Below are positions 12,950-22,360 of a DNA stretch of 64,000 bases, one piece after another. The DNA is from Thermanaeromonas sp. C210. GTDB lineage: Bacteria; Bacillota; DSM-521; Neomoorellales; Neomoorellaceae. The stretch is taken from contig NZ_BLWF01000001.1 in NCBI RefSeq assembly GCF_013167955.1, positions 558,001 to 622,000 of the forward strand, in the 5' to 3' direction. Position numbers and translations under genes: made by a program. The notes beneath the pieces were generated by a model. It was not told the DNA's origin and ran no database searches. It worked only from the letters and a program-made list of their open reading frames with translations. Numbering within the stretch: position 1 is the stretch's first letter; each line of letters begins with the position of its first letter.

Positions 12950-14357
12950 ATTTATGCTGGTAGTACTGGTATTGATACTTTCGATAAGTGGGGCCTTTAT
13001 CAGTGAAATAAGAAAGGCTCTTCTAGAAAATATGCGCCAGCAGCTGGACGAACGGGGGGTCTACCTGGGCAGCACGGTAGCGGCTCAGAGCGTAGACCTT
13101 ATTTTTACCAATAACCTGTACGCTATACACCAGTTGATTAAGATAACCATGGAGGGCAACCCGGACATACGCTATTTATTTATAACCGATACTTCCGGGG
13201 AACTTCTAGGCAATTCCTTTGGGCAAGGGCTCCCGGAAGGCCTGCTGGAAGCCAATCTTATCCAAGAAGGCAGTAATAACTTTCAGGTGGTCCGTTTGTA
13301 CACCAACGAAGGCCTCATTCATGACGTGGCCGTTCCCGTATGGGAAGGCAAGGCGGGAACGGTGAGGCTGGGCTTAACTGAAACAAGTATTTGGGCCAAC
13401 CTGCGGCATCTGACTTGGAAGATGGTGGTGGTGGCCGTGCTGGTAGCCGTTCTGGGCAGTGGGGCTGCTTTTGCCCTGGCCTGTTTCTTGACGGCCCCTA
13501 TCTCTCGCCTGGTCGCCGCCGCCGAAGGGGTGGCCAGGGGGGATTTGAGCCGGAGGGTAAAACTGGGCTGGGCCAGCAAAGAGGCCCATCTCCTGGCGGA
13601 AACCTTTAACTTTATGATGGATAACCTGGAAAGGTCCACTCGGGAGATACGGCGGCAGAACGACGAGCTTAAGAACTTATGGAAAGAGCTGAGGGCCAAA
13701 GAGGAGATGCGGACTTATCTGTTGCAAAAGGTGATATCGGCCCAGGAAGAAGAGCGCAGGCGCATCGCCAGGGAGCTCCACGACCAGGTGGGCCAATCCG
13801 TGACCTATCTCATGATCAGCCTGCAGGGGCTGAAGCAAACCGCACCGGAAGCGGAAGGGAAACTGGAAGAATTACGGCAATTAACGGTAGAAGTGTTACA
13901 ACTCCTGCGCGACCTGGCCTTTGAACTACGGCCTTCCCTGTTGGACAACCTGGGCCTGAAAGAAGCCGTGGAGCGCTATTGTCAAGATTATGCTCGCAGA
14001 TACAAAATAAAGGTGGATATCCAGGCGGAGGGGGAGTGGAAAACCCTTCCTCCGGAGACGGCCATTGCCCTTTACCGGGTAATACAAGAAGCTTTGACTA
14101 ATGTAGTCCGCCATGCCCGGGCCTCCCAGGTGAGCCTGGTCTTGGAGAGGCGCGAGAACGAGGTCCTGGCCATAATCGAAGACGACGGTTGCGGCTTTGT
14201 TCCGGAACAAGTCCTGGCCGGGAAGCAGGGAGGGAAACACCTGGGATTATTCGGAATGCAGGAGAGGGTGGCCCTGGTGGGAGGGACCTTGACCATAGAA
14301 TCTTCGCTGGGACAGGGAACCACGGTTTATATCAGAGTGCCGGTACCTTCGCAGTGA
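12909..14357 (+). CDS. Sensor histidine kinase, NarX/DegS type
   Basis: A 482-residue membrane kinase. TM1 is at about 13-30, an extracytoplasmic Cache-like region at about 31-170, TM2 at about 174-196, then a HAMP domain ([20 protein letters not shown]). A coiled coil leads to a HisKA_3 box with the phosphorylated His291 ([14 protein letters not shown]). The HATPase domain has NVVRHARAS as its N box, DDGCGF as G1 and GLFGMQERV after it. The GTG start lies within the preceding lipoprotein gene, with GTGAGGA just before it. The response regulator follows 99 bases later. Together with the binding protein it likely senses the electron acceptor used by the molybdoenzyme downstream. Confidence 0.92.
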   Translation: MRHQILQKIGLRTKFMLVVLVLILSISGAFISEIRKALLENMRQQLDERGVYLGSTVAAQSVDLIFTNNLYAIHQLIKITMEGNPDIRYLFITDTSGELLGNSFGQGLPEGLLEANLIQEGSNNFQVVRLYTNEGLIHDVAVPVWEGKAGTVRLGLTETSIWANLRHLTWKMVVVAVLVAVLGSGAAFALACFLTAPISRLVAAAEGVARGDLSRRVKLGWASKEAHLLAETFNFMMDNLERSTREIRRQNDELKNLWKELRAKEEMRTYLLQKVISAQEEERRRIARELHDQVGQSVTYLMISLQGLKQTAPEAEGKLEELRQLTVEVLQLLRDLAFELRPSLLDNLGLKEAVERYCQDYARRYKIKVDIQAEGEWKTLPPETAIALYRVIQEALTNVVRHARASQVSLVLERRENEVLAIIEDDGCGFVPEQVLAGKQGGKHLGLFGMQERVALVGGTLTIESSLGQGTTVYIRVPVPSQ

Positions 14358-14456
14358 AGGATGAAAGTACCCGAGAAGCCGGCACAAAGAGAACTCGGGT
14401 CGAGCCAGTAGGATGCCTGCACCTGAACCCCGGAGGGGAAGGGGAGGTTTGAGGGA

Positions 14457-15113
14457 GTGGGAGATAAAATACGCATATTGCTGGCCGATGACCATGCTGT
14501 TTTGCGGGGGGGCCTGAAGCTTTTACTAAATACACAGCCGGACATGACGGTAATAGGTGAGGCTGCCGATGGCCGGGAAGCCGTGGATCTTTGCCGGGCC
14601 CTTAAACCGGATGTCTTGCTGCTGGACTTAAACATGCCGGGGGAGGGGGGCCTTAAGGCCCTGGAAGAGCTCAAGGATACCGGAACGCGCATCCTCGTGC
14701 TCACCATGTACGACGATGTGGCCTACTTGTGCCAGGCGGTGGAATCGGGAGCGGCAGGGTATATTTTAAAGAGCGCGGCGGATGTAGAATTGATCGCCGC
14801 CATAAGGGCCGCGGCCAGGGGCGAGTCTTATTACGATCCTGCCCTCACTAAACCCCTGGTTGATTATTTTGTCAATAAAAGAGAAAAGCAAAGGGGTTCC
14901 TCCAGGGCCGTGGATCTCTTAAGCGAGCGGGAAAAGGCAGTGTTGCGGCTGGTGGCTCTGGGTTATACTAACCGGCAGATTGCCCAAGAACTCACGATAA
15001 GCATTAAAACCGTAGAGGCCCACAAAGCCAATATCAGGGAAAAGTTGAAGTTAAAAGGCCGGGCTGAACTGGTGCGTTTTGCCATGGAGCAGGGGCTTTT
15101 GTCCCGACAGTAG
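14457..15113 (+). CDS. Response regulator, NarL/FixJ family
   Basis: A 218-residue two-domain regulator. The receiver (1-120) has the acidic pair Asp11-Asp12, phospho-acceptor Asp57 in LLDLNMPG, and Thr/Lys switch residues in VLTMYDD and YILKSA. The LuxR-type helix-turn-helix (about 155-215) has LSEREKAVLRLVALGYTNRQ and KTVEAHKANI. It is the natural partner of the adjacent HisKA_3 kinase. Two copies of a 16-base direct repeat just downstream (15122-15137 and 15155-15170) lie before the oxidoreductase genes and are good candidate binding sites, although that is inference. Confidence 0.94.
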   Translation: MGDKIRILLADDHAVLRGGLKLLLNTQPDMTVIGEAADGREAVDLCRALKPDVLLLDLNMPGEGGLKALEELKDTGTRILVLTMYDDVAYLCQAVESGAAGYILKSAADVELIAAIRAAARGESYYDPALTKPLVDYFVNKREKQRGSSRAVDLLSEREKAVLRLVALGYTNRQIAQELTISIKTVEAHKANIREKLKLKGRAELVRFAMEQGLLSRQ

Positions 15114-15121
15114 GGGAATAC

Positions 15122-15170
15122 TAGGGATTTACCCCAACCCCGCCCCCATCAAAATAGGGTTTTACCCCAA
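15122..15170 (+). promoter_or_regulatory. Paired direct repeats, candidate response-regulator operator
   Basis: TAGGGATTTACCCCAA at 15122-15137 and TAGGGTTTTACCCCAA at 15155-15170 differ at one base. They are 33 bp apart start to start, about three helical turns, so both face the same side of DNA. They occupy the gap between the response regulator and the FeS-subunit gene. Confidence 0.55.
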
Positions 15171-15237
15171 TTTCTGAATTGGCAGTCTAAAAGTAAAATT
15201 ATTGAGGGGAACAAGCTGAAAGAAGGGGGTTTCGGGA

Positions 15238-15948
15238 TTGGCTAGTGAAAGTACAGACATTCTGGTCGCCTTAAGTCGGCAACTGGAAAAAGCTCTGGAA
15301 AAGCCTAAAGAACGGCGCCGCTGGGTCATGGTTATCGACCTCAAGAAGTGTGTGGGGTGCAACGCTTGTACCATCAGCTGTAAGGCGGAAAACGTGCTGC
15401 CGCCCAATGTAGTTTATCGGCCGGTCCTGGAAGAAACCTTTGAGGAAAACGGGAGCGTGGGTCGTCGTTTCCTCCCCCGGCCGTGCATGCAGTGCGATAA
15501 CCCGCCCTGCGTGCGGATATGCCCCGTGAGGGCGACCTGGAAGGAAGCCGACGGAATAGTGGTAGTTGATTATAACAAGTGCATAGGTTGCCGTTACTGC
15601 CTAACCGCCTGTCCCTACGGTGCCAGGAGCTTTGACTTCGGAGAATACTATACGGAGAATACCCCGGAGGTCATGCTCTACGAAAGGGCTCCTGCGTGGG
15701 AATACGGCCGGCCATGGGTAAGGGAAAAGAAGAACTCTCCAGTGGGCAACGCGCGGAAATGCCATTTCTGTCTGCACCGCGTGGAAAAGGGGCTCCTTCC
15801 CGCCTGTGTGAACACCTGCATGGGCCGGGCCACCTACTTTGGTGATGCAGAAGGCAACACCCTGGTTTCCCAGCTCATCGTTTCACCGCGGGTAATGCGC
15901 CTTAAGGAAGAACTGGGCACCGAACCGCGGGTCTATTATCTGCTGTAA
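15238..15948 (+). CDS. ttrB: 4Fe-4S subunit of a molybdopterin oxidoreductase (TtrB-like)
   Basis: A 236-residue electron-transfer subunit of the DmsB/PsrB/TtrB family. Four cysteine groups for four cubane clusters are seen: CVGCNACTISC, CMQCDNPPCVRIC, CIGCRYCLTAC and CHFCLHRV with CVNTC. There is no Tat signal of its own, so it would be co-exported with the catalytic subunit. The start is TTG 15238 behind AAGAAGGGGG. It is followed 15 bases later by the NrfD-type subunit and then by the catalytic subunit, the same B-C-A order as ttrBCA (and srdBCA for selenate). The exact substrate is not shown by this subunit. Confidence 0.85.
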   Translation: MASESTDILVALSRQLEKALEKPKERRRWVMVIDLKKCVGCNACTISCKAENVLPPNVVYRPVLEETFEENGSVGRRFLPRPCMQCDNPPCVRICPVRATWKEADGIVVVDYNKCIGCRYCLTACPYGARSFDFGEYYTENTPEVMLYERAPAWEYGRPWVREKKNSPVGNARKCHFCLHRVEKGLLPACVNTCMGRATYFGDAEGNTLVSQLIVSPRVMRLKEELGTEPRVYYLL

Positions 15949-15963
15949 AGGGGGTGTCACATC

Positions 15964-17070
15964 ATGCGGAAAACCCTACCCTGGGCGGTCACCGTTGCGG
16001 CCTTAGTAGTCGGTTCATACGGGTTGTACAGCCGCTTATTCTACGGACACGCCGAGAATTTCGGCAATTACGTGACCTGGGGAATTTGGGTCAGTACCTA
16101 TTTGTACTTTATAGGCCTCTCGGCAGGAGCTTTTCTCGTAGGGACGGCTTTCAATGAACTCAGGAAGCTGTCGCGTGTAGTTGCCTTGGCCGCCTGCACC
16201 GGGGGGCTGCTGGCCATTTGGCTGGATCTCGGGCACATGGAACGCTTTTACCGCACCTTGATAGTGCCTAATTTTTCCTCGCCGATATCATGGTTGGTGT
16301 GGTTCTATACACTATACTTCATCCTTCTGGGGTGGTCTAACTATAGGAATCTCTGGAGGGGTGAAGAAGAGAGCCAAGGGTTAGGCTGGGCGGGAGTAGT
16401 CCTGGTCCTTGGCATTATTCTCAGCAGCAGTTTCCTCTTTGCCTTAAACACGGCCAAACCCTTCTGGAACACCGCCGTATTGCCCCTCCTGTTCTTGGGC
16501 GCGGCCGTAACCTCGGGCGGTGCTTTGTTAACCCTCTTAAGTAGCATTTTGCGGCCAGACGATAAAGAGCTTCTGACCCGGCTAAAACAAGTAGTTCTCG
16601 GCTCTCTGGCCCTTACGGCCTTCCTGGAGTTTAGCGAGATTTTCCTGGCAGTTAAAGGGGGGGCGCCGGAGCACTACGAAGTAGCCCGCTCCCTCCTAGT
16701 GGGCGCTTATGCTCCGGTCTTTTGGATAGGGGTGGTGCTGGTGGCCTTCATAGTGCCGTTAATCCTTTTACAGCCCCTCCGCTCCGGCGGGAAAAAGACC
16801 CAATGGGGCTGCATATCCCTTCTGGTCGGGTTTTTCGCCTTACGGTACTTGTTTGTGATTTCCGCCCAGGGGGTGCCTTCTCTTAAAGGCCTCGAGACGG
16901 CGGTCAGGGAAGCTCGCTATTCCTTTGAATACGTTCCCTCAGCCGGAGAATGGTTCACGGTAGTCTTTCTCTGCGGCCTGGTGGCGGCCCTAGTGTTGAC
17001 CGGCCTAGCCAGGATTGAGGAATTTAAGGTGGCCGGAGAAAGGGAAAAGGAGGCGAAGATCAATGCCTAA
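15964..17070 (+). CDS. ttrC: NrfD/PsrC-type membrane quinol subunit (TtrC-like)
   Basis: A 368-residue integral membrane protein with about nine hydrophobic helices, typical of the NrfD/PsrC/TtrC family that passes electrons from menaquinol to the FeS subunit. Helix-rich segments include ISTYLYFIGLSAGAF-like WVSTYLYFIGLSAG and FSSPISWLVWFYTLYF, close to conserved family positions. No haem-binding pattern is evident, as expected. The ATG 15964 start has AAAGGGGGTG before it. Its end overlaps the catalytic subunit by 8 bases, so expression is coupled. The substrate of the complex depends on the catalytic subunit. Confidence 0.85.
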   Translation: MRKTLPWAVTVAALVVGSYGLYSRLFYGHAENFGNYVTWGIWVSTYLYFIGLSAGAFLVGTAFNELRKLSRVVALAACTGGLLAIWLDLGHMERFYRTLIVPNFSSPISWLVWFYTLYFILLGWSNYRNLWRGEEESQGLGWAGVVLVLGIILSSSFLFALNTAKPFWNTAVLPLLFLGAAVTSGGALLTLLSSILRPDDKELLTRLKQVVLGSLALTAFLEFSEIFLAVKGGAPEHYEVARSLLVGAYAPVFWIGVVLVAFIVPLILLQPLRSGGKKTQWGCISLLVGFFALRYLFVISAQGVPSLKGLETAVREARYSFEYVPSAGEWFTVVFLCGLVAALVLTGLARIEEFKVAGEREKEAKINA

Positions 17071-20000
17071 GGGCTTTCTTCTAAGCCGGCGGCAGTTTCT
17101 TAAGACTTCTGCTTTGGTAGGAGGTTCTGCCCTCTTGCTTTCCCGAGTGGATAAGGCCTTCAGTGAAGTAGCGCAGGCCGAGGGCAAGGGAGAATATCCT
17201 TTGACGGGCCCGGCAAGTTATATACCCACCGTTTGTTTGCAGTGCAATACGGGGTGCGGCATAAAGGCCAAAATTTATGACGGGGTGGTAGTCAAAATCG
17301 ACGGCAACCCCTTTAACCCCTGGACCTTGCATCCTCCTTTGCCCTACGGCTCCAGTCTAAGGGAGGCGGCTAACATCGACGGGGCCATATGCCCCAAGGG
17401 ACAGGCGGGCATCCAAACCTTATACGACCCCTACCGCCTTAGGAAAGTCCTGAAACGGGCGGGGAAACGCGGGGAGAACAAGTGGGTTACCATTCCCTTT
17501 GAACAAGCGGTAGAGGAAATAGTTAACGGCGGTTATCTCTTTAAAGACGTTCCCGGAGAGGAGAGCCGGTACGTACCGGGGTTGAGGGAGATATACGCCT
17601 TGCGGGACGCCAAACTCAGCAAAGATATGGCCCAGGATGTTAAGAAGATATGGGCCAAAGAAATGACGGTGGAACAGTTCAAAGATAAATATCGAGATCA
17701 TTTAAAGCTGCTAATAGATCCCGACCACCCGGACCTAGGGCCCCAAAATAATCAACTGGTGTTTATGTGGGGCCGCCTCAAAAAGGGTCGAGAAGAGTTT
17801 ATCAAGCGCTTTGTCCAGGACGGCTTCGGCTCCCTAAACACCCACGGTCATACCACGGTATGCCAGGGTTCCCTGTATTTTCTATGCAAGGCCATGAGTG
17901 AGCAATATGTCTTCAGCGAAAGCGATGGAAAGATGAAATGGGCCGAGGGACAAAAATTTTACTGGCAGGCCGACCTGGCTCATGCGCGCTTTGCCCTTCT
18001 GGTGGGAGCCTCTCCCTTTGAGGCCAACTACGGTCCCTCTAACCGAATTCCCGACATCACGGAGGGGCTGGCCAGCGGGCGGTTGAAATACGCCGTCATC
18101 GATCCCCGTTTTTCCAAGACTGCTGCCAAGGCCTGGAAGTGGCTGCCCAATAAACCCGGCACCGAGGCTGCGCCCGCCCTGGCCATTATTCGCTGGATGA
18201 TCGATAACCGGCGTTTTGACGAAACTTATGTGCGCAACGCCAACAAGGCGGCGGCCCAGGCCGACGGCGAAGCCTCCTGGACCAACGCCACCTGGCTGGT
18301 GAAGGTGGAAAACGGGAATCCGGTGAGGTTCCTGAGGGGTTCGGATCTGGGATGGCCGAAACAAATTAGAGAGGCCGAGGTGAAGGGGCAAAAAGTTAAA
18401 TACGAATTCGACCCCTTTGTGGTCCTGTCTTCCGGTCGGCCGGTACCTTGCGATCCCAACGATGACGAAAACCCGGTGGAAGGGGACCTCTTGGTCGACA
18501 CCGTGCTAAACGGCCACCGGGTTAAGAGCTCCTTGCAACTCCTTTACGACGAGGCCAGGAAGAAATCCTTTGCCGAATGGGCCGAAGTGGCCGGCGTTGA
18601 CGCGGGCGACCTGGAGGAAATAGCAATAGAATTGACGTCCTACGGGAAGGCGGCGGCCGTCGACGTCCACCGCGGCGTATCCCAGCACACCAACGGTTTT
18701 TACAATGTCTTTGCTTGGATGTGTGTTAACGTCCTGCTGGGCAACTTCAACTGGGCCGGAGGCATGGTGAAGGCCACCACCTACGATCACTTCGGGGATA
18801 AGGAAGGGAAGCCCTATAAACTTAAAGAGCTGAATCCCGGCAAGCTCTCTCCCTTCGGAATAAGCATTATTCGCCATGAGGTAAAATATGAAGATACTAC
18901 CTTGTTTGCGGGCTACCCTTCGGCCAGACCGTGGTATCCCCTTTCCAGCGACGTATACCAGGAAATCATACCCTCCTTAGGCGACGGGTATCCCTATCCG
19001 GTTAAGGCCCTGTTCTTATATATGGGGTCGCCGGTGTACTCCTTGCCTGCGGGTCAGACCAATATAGAGATACTGCGGGATCCGCAGAAGCTGCCCCTTT
19101 TCGTGGCCATAGATATTACCGTGGGCGAGACCTCCATGTATGCCGATTATATTTTCCCCGATCTCACGTACCTGGAGCGCTGGGAGTTTCACGGATCGCA
19201 CCCCAGCGTGTTGCCCAAGGTACAGCCCGTGCGCCAGCCGGCGGTGGCGCCTCTGACGGAGACGGTTAGGGTGTTCGGCGAAGAGCAGCCCTTAGGCCTG
19301 GAAGCCCTCCTGTTGGCTCTGGCGGAAAAGCTCGGCCTGCCCAACTTTGGCCCCGACGGATTTGGCCCGGGCCAAAGGTTTACCAAGCCGGAGGATTTTT
19401 ACCTTAAGATGGTGGCCAATCTTGCCTTTGGAGACAAGGCAGATGGCAGCGAGCAGGTGCCTGACGCCGACCCGGCAGAGGTAGAGATATTTTTGGCCGC
19501 CCGCCGGCACCTGCCGCCTACGGTGTTCGACCCGGAACGATGGGAGAGGGCGGCCGGCAGGCCCTGGTGGGGGAAGGTCGTCTATGTACTCAACCGCGGC
19601 GGCCGCTTTGAGGATTACCCCCTTCTTGCGTCGGGGCAGCAAGTCAAGAACAAATATGACAAACAGATTAATATCTTCCAGGAAAAGACGGCAACATCCA
19701 AGAACAGCATGACGGGTAAGAACTTCGTCGGTGTGGCCACTTATATAGAACCCTATACGGACTGCCTGGGCCGGCCCCTCGGGGATGGGGAACAGGGTTA
19801 TAACCTCAAGCTTATTACCTTCAAAGACATCCTGCACACTAAGTCCCGGACCATGGCCGATTACTGGCTGCACGGGATTATGGACGAAAACCTTTTCCTC
19901 GTGCACCCTCAAGATGCTGCCGGTTTGGGTTTGAGGGATGGAGATGTCGTCAAGGTAGTCTCGGCCAGCAATCCAGAGGGGATTTGGCCCTTGGCCGAGG

Positions 20001-20278
20001 GCCTGCATAAACCGATAGTCGGCAAGGTAAAGATAACGCCCATGATAAGGCAGGGCACCGTAACCTTCAGTCTGGGCTTCGGTCACTGGGCCTACGGCGC
20101 CGGTGATATTACCATCGATGGCCATGTCGTTAAAGGAGATCCTCGGCGGGCCCGGGGCGTGCATGCCAACGCGGCCATGCGTGTCGATCCCGTACTCAAG
20201 AATACCTGTCTTACAGACCTGCCGGGCGGCAGCGCCGTCTTTTACGATACCCTAGTTAAACTCGTAAAGGTTTCCTGA
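17063..20278 (+). CDS. ttrA: Molybdopterin oxidoreductase catalytic subunit, tetrathionate-reductase-like
   Basis: A 1071-residue exported molybdoenzyme. The N-terminus has a clear Tat signal (LSRRQFLKTSAL). Next is the proximal 4Fe-4S motif CLQCNTGCGIK with the fourth Cys in GAICPKGQAG. HTTVCQGS, about residue 270, likely supplies a cysteine ligand to Mo. A C-terminal molybdopterin dinucleotide-binding domain follows after about residue 930 (HPQDAAGLGLRDGDVVKV). Length and B-C-A gene order fit TtrA, and the upstream PhnD-kinase-regulator set strengthens this. Selenate, thiosulfate or other oxyanion reductases of the same clade cannot be excluded. ATG 17063 follows AAAGGAGG. Confidence 0.82.
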   Translation: MPKGFLLSRRQFLKTSALVGGSALLLSRVDKAFSEVAQAEGKGEYPLTGPASYIPTVCLQCNTGCGIKAKIYDGVVVKIDGNPFNPWTLHPPLPYGSSLREAANIDGAICPKGQAGIQTLYDPYRLRKVLKRAGKRGENKWVTIPFEQAVEEIVNGGYLFKDVPGEESRYVPGLREIYALRDAKLSKDMAQDVKKIWAKEMTVEQFKDKYRDHLKLLIDPDHPDLGPQNNQLVFMWGRLKKGREEFIKRFVQDGFGSLNTHGHTTVCQGSLYFLCKAMSEQYVFSESDGKMKWAEGQKFYWQADLAHARFALLVGASPFEANYGPSNRIPDITEGLASGRLKYAVIDPRFSKTAAKAWKWLPNKPGTEAAPALAIIRWMIDNRRFDETYVRNANKAAAQADGEASWTNATWLVKVENGNPVRFLRGSDLGWPKQIREAEVKGQKVKYEFDPFVVLSSGRPVPCDPNDDENPVEGDLLVDTVLNGHRVKSSLQLLYDEARKKSFAEWAEVAGVDAGDLEEIAIELTSYGKAAAVDVHRGVSQHTNGFYNVFAWMCVNVLLGNFNWAGGMVKATTYDHFGDKEGKPYKLKELNPGKLSPFGISIIRHEVKYEDTTLFAGYPSARPWYPLSSDVYQEIIPSLGDGYPYPVKALFLYMGSPVYSLPAGQTNIEILRDPQKLPLFVAIDITVGETSMYADYIFPDLTYLERWEFHGSHPSVLPKVQPVRQPAVAPLTETVRVFGEEQPLGLEALLLALAEKLGLPNFGPDGFGPGQRFTKPEDFYLKMVANLAFGDKADGSEQVPDADPAEVEIFLAARRHLPPTVFDPERWERAAGRPWWGKVVYVLNRGGRFEDYPLLASGQQVKNKYDKQINIFQEKTATSKNSMTGKNFVGVATYIEPYTDCLGRPLGDGEQGYNLKLITFKDILHTKSRTMADYWLHGIMDENLFLVHPQDAAGLGLRDGDVVKVVSASNPEGIWPLAEGLHKPIVGKVKITPMIRQGTVTFSLGFGHWAYGAGDITIDGHVVKGDPRRARGVHANAAMRVDPVLKNTCLTDLPGGSAVFYDTLVKLVKVS

Positions 20279-20319
20279 CCGCCCTTGGAAGTAAGACCAG
20301 AAAGCCCTGCCTAAAGCGC

Positions 20320-20364
20320 GGCGACCGGGGAAGGAGGACATAACGCTTCCCCGGTCGCCCCCTT
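20320..20364. terminator. Bidirectional terminator between ttrA-like gene and hsp20
   Basis: A perfect 14-bp inverted repeat, GGCGACCGGGGAAG at 20320-20333 and CTTCCCCGGTCGCC at 20346-20359, has a 12-base loop. It is followed on the plus strand by CCTTTT. Convergent genes end on both sides. Confidence 0.75.
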
Positions 20365-20374
20365 TTGGCTCCGT

Positions 20375-20821
20375 CTATTCTTCGATGGGGATGTTCCTGC
20401 CGCGCCGTAACCCCGCTTCTTTTTTAGGAAGCTTGACGGTTAAGAGGCCATTCTTATAGCTGGCCGTAATTTTGGCCTCATCCACACCTTCTAGATAGAA
20501 CCGCCGCTCAATGCTGCCGCTCCTGCGTTCCTTGCGGATGAAATTTTCCCGGGTTTCGTCGATAATGGCTTCCTGCTTCACCGAAATGGTAAGCACATTG
20601 TCATCGTATACAATCTGGATGTTCTCTTTTTCCAGCCCCGGTAGTTCGGCCTCTACCACGTATTCCCTTTCAGTTTCCTTGACATCAGCCCTGAAGGGCT
20701 GGGCCCATACCGGTACCAGGAAAAGATCTTCATTGAAAAAGCGCTCGACAAAGCTTTCCAGGTCGGAGAATATCGGCCTTAAGCCCCTCCTCTTACCGTA
20801 AAAGGGAACCAGACCAAACAC
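20375..20821 (-). CDS. Hsp20/alpha-crystallin small heat shock protein
   Basis: A 148-residue ATP-independent holdase chaperone. The alpha-crystallin domain (about residues 40-135) has VKETEREYVVEAELPGLEKE, the GSIERRFYLE strand and the closing NGLLTVKLPKKE motif. The C-terminal IPIEE tail contains the I-x-I/V-like anchor that docks oligomers. The open frame starts at GTG 20830, but that codon lies inside GGAGGT, so GTG 20821 is preferred. A -35/-10 pair in the upstream gap (TTGACT and TAGCAT, 17 apart) is possible. I saw no CIRCE element. Confidence 0.93.
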   Translation of the reverse strand: MFGLVPFYGKRRGLRPIFSDLESFVERFFNEDLFLVPVWAQPFRADVKETEREYVVEAELPGLEKENIQIVYDDNVLTISVKQEAIIDETRENFIRKERRSGSIERRFYLEGVDEAKITASYKNGLLTVKLPKKEAGLRRGRNIPIEE

Positions 20822-21098
20822 TTTACCCACCTCCGTTTTGCTTTGTTATTCTATACCCACAACTCAGCTTGCATCTTCATGCTAAAGGAATAGTCAACAA
20901 AAGTCAAAGTCAAAAATTCACGTTAGAAGGCTCTGAAAGGCAATTGGTGCCCATGAGAGTTATTTTTTTCCTTAATAATGAGCCCTGGGCTTTAATTTAG
21001 GGCTTCTTACTTTTTCATAATCTGCCGTTAGAATCCTCCCGGCGGTGTATAAATAGGTCTTTATGGGGTACTCTATCCTATCAGAGGAGGTGATAAAG

Positions 21099-21269
21099 GT
21101 GCCTCGTATCAAATGTTCGGTGGGCGATTGCCTCTACCAAGAGGGTAATGAATGCAAAGCTTCCAGTATTCAGGTGCGTCCAACGGCTATGGACACCATG
21201 ATTACGGTCTCCGACGATACGGCTTGTGGAACTTTTATACCGAGACATACCGTTGCCCCGAAAAAATAA
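21099..21269 (+). CDS. DUF1540 small cysteine-containing protein
   Basis: A 56-residue protein of the DUF1540 family: IKCSVGDCLYQEGNECKAS, then DTACGTFIP. The four conserved cysteines suggest a small metal-binding fold, and its function is unknown. The frame opens at ATG 21063, but GAGGAGGTGAT at 21083-21093 points clearly to GTG 21099. The gene is single and followed directly by a strong terminator. DUF1540 proteins are common in spore-forming Firmicutes. Confidence 0.85.
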   Translation: MPRIKCSVGDCLYQEGNECKASSIQVRPTAMDTMITVSDDTACGTFIPRHTVAPKK

Positions 21270-21274
21270 TAGAG

Positions 21275-21305
21275 AGGCCCTGTCCCCCGCGACAGGGCCT
21301 TTTCT
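21275..21305 (+). terminator. Terminator after the DUF1540 gene
   Basis: AGGCCCTGTC at 21275-21284 and GACAGGGCCT at 21291-21300 form a perfect 10-bp stem with a 6-base loop, followed by TTTTC. Confidence 0.9.
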
Positions 21306-21450
21306 TTATGGTCCCTGGCGGAGGGGTGCGGAAGATCCGGTCCCTAAATTGGGTAAAACCTCGGGAGCTCCTGTCCCGAGGCCGTCTAATTATAATCGGT
21401 AAGATTTGTTTGACCCGATGCGTAGTAATTTTATCACTGTAGTACGCTAT

Positions 21451-22300
21451 TCACATAGAGGATCTCAATGCCTGTTCCAGGTCAGCCTTAAGATCCGCGG
21501 CATCCTCCAGGCCTACCGACAGGCGTACCAGGTCGGGGGTAATCCCCAGGCGCTCTTTAAATTCTTCCGGGAGGCTACCATGGGACATGGTAGCAGGCAG
21601 AGAAATTATGCTCTCTACTGCGCCCAGGCTGGAGCCGATGATCGGCAGGCGCACCTTATTGATTACCTGGCGGGCCAGCTCTGAAGTGGCTAGGCGGAAG
21701 GAGAATACACCTCCGGCGCCAAGGGCCTGCCGGAAATGAACCTCCCGGCCAGGATGGCCTTCCAGGCCAGGATAATAAACGGCCTTTACTTGCGGGTGCC
21801 CGGCCGGCCCCGCTGGCGCGCCAGGGCGACAACGGCGGCAATGTCGGTGATTTTCATTAAGGGATTGGTAGGTGTCTCCAGGAAGATGCCTTTCGTATTG
21901 TTTTTAATAGATGCAGCCAGGGCAGCCAGATCAGTAGTATCTACAAGGGAAAATTCCAGCCCCCAGGGAACCGCTACCTGGTTGAGCAGCCTGTAAGTAC
22001 CGCCGTATAGATCTTCAGAGACTAGCAGGTGGTCGCCGGGCCGGAAAAGACAGAGAACGGCAGTAATGGCGGCCATGCCGGAGGCAAAGGCCAGGGCGCG
22101 GCAGCCTCCCTCCAGCCCGGCGAGGCCTTCTTCCAGGACTTGACGGGTAGGGTTACCCGTCCGGCTGTAGTCAAAACCGGTACTCTGTCCCAGAGCCGGG
22201 TGACGGAAGGTAGCAGACTGGTAGATAGGCGTACTGATAGCTCCAGTGTTTTACTATCGTATCCTACTCCCAGCTGGACCAGCTCTGTAGCCAGGTGCAT
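21451..22300 (-). pseudogene. Cystathionine gamma-synthase/lyase (MetB/MetC type), decayed
   Basis: Pieces of one PLP trans-sulfuration enzyme lie in several frames. The N-terminus begins MHLATELVQLGVGYDSKT at 22300, then needs a one-base shift to give STPIYQSATFRHPALGQST. The middle piece runs GMAAITAVLCLFRPGDHLL to VVALARQRG. It then joins directly to HPQVKAVYYPGLEGHPG and, in frame, to LPIIGSSLGAVESIISLPA at the C-terminus. About 100 residues are missing between ALARQRG and HPQVKAVYY, including the TKYLGGH segment with the PLP-binding lysine. The product would be inactive. A SAM-I riboswitch lies directly upstream. Confidence 0.9.
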
Positions 22301-22322
22301 TTTATCAAACTCCCCTCATGAC

Positions 22323-22354
22323 AAAATAAAAGCCCTTCGCAGAAGAAGAGCTTT
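22323..22354 (-). terminator. SAM-riboswitch expression-platform terminator
   Basis: Read on the minus strand, AGCTCTTC pairs with GAAGGGCT (8 bp, one G-U) around a 6-base loop and is followed by TTTTATTTT. It lies between the SAM aptamer and the broken metB/metC-type gene. Confidence 0.85.
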
Positions 22355-22360
22355 TTTTAA

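Noticed and set aside
19292-20164. A 290-codon minus-strand frame opposite the molybdoenzyme gene
   Set aside because: It lies wholly inside a well-supported gene, has no family match and no start context.
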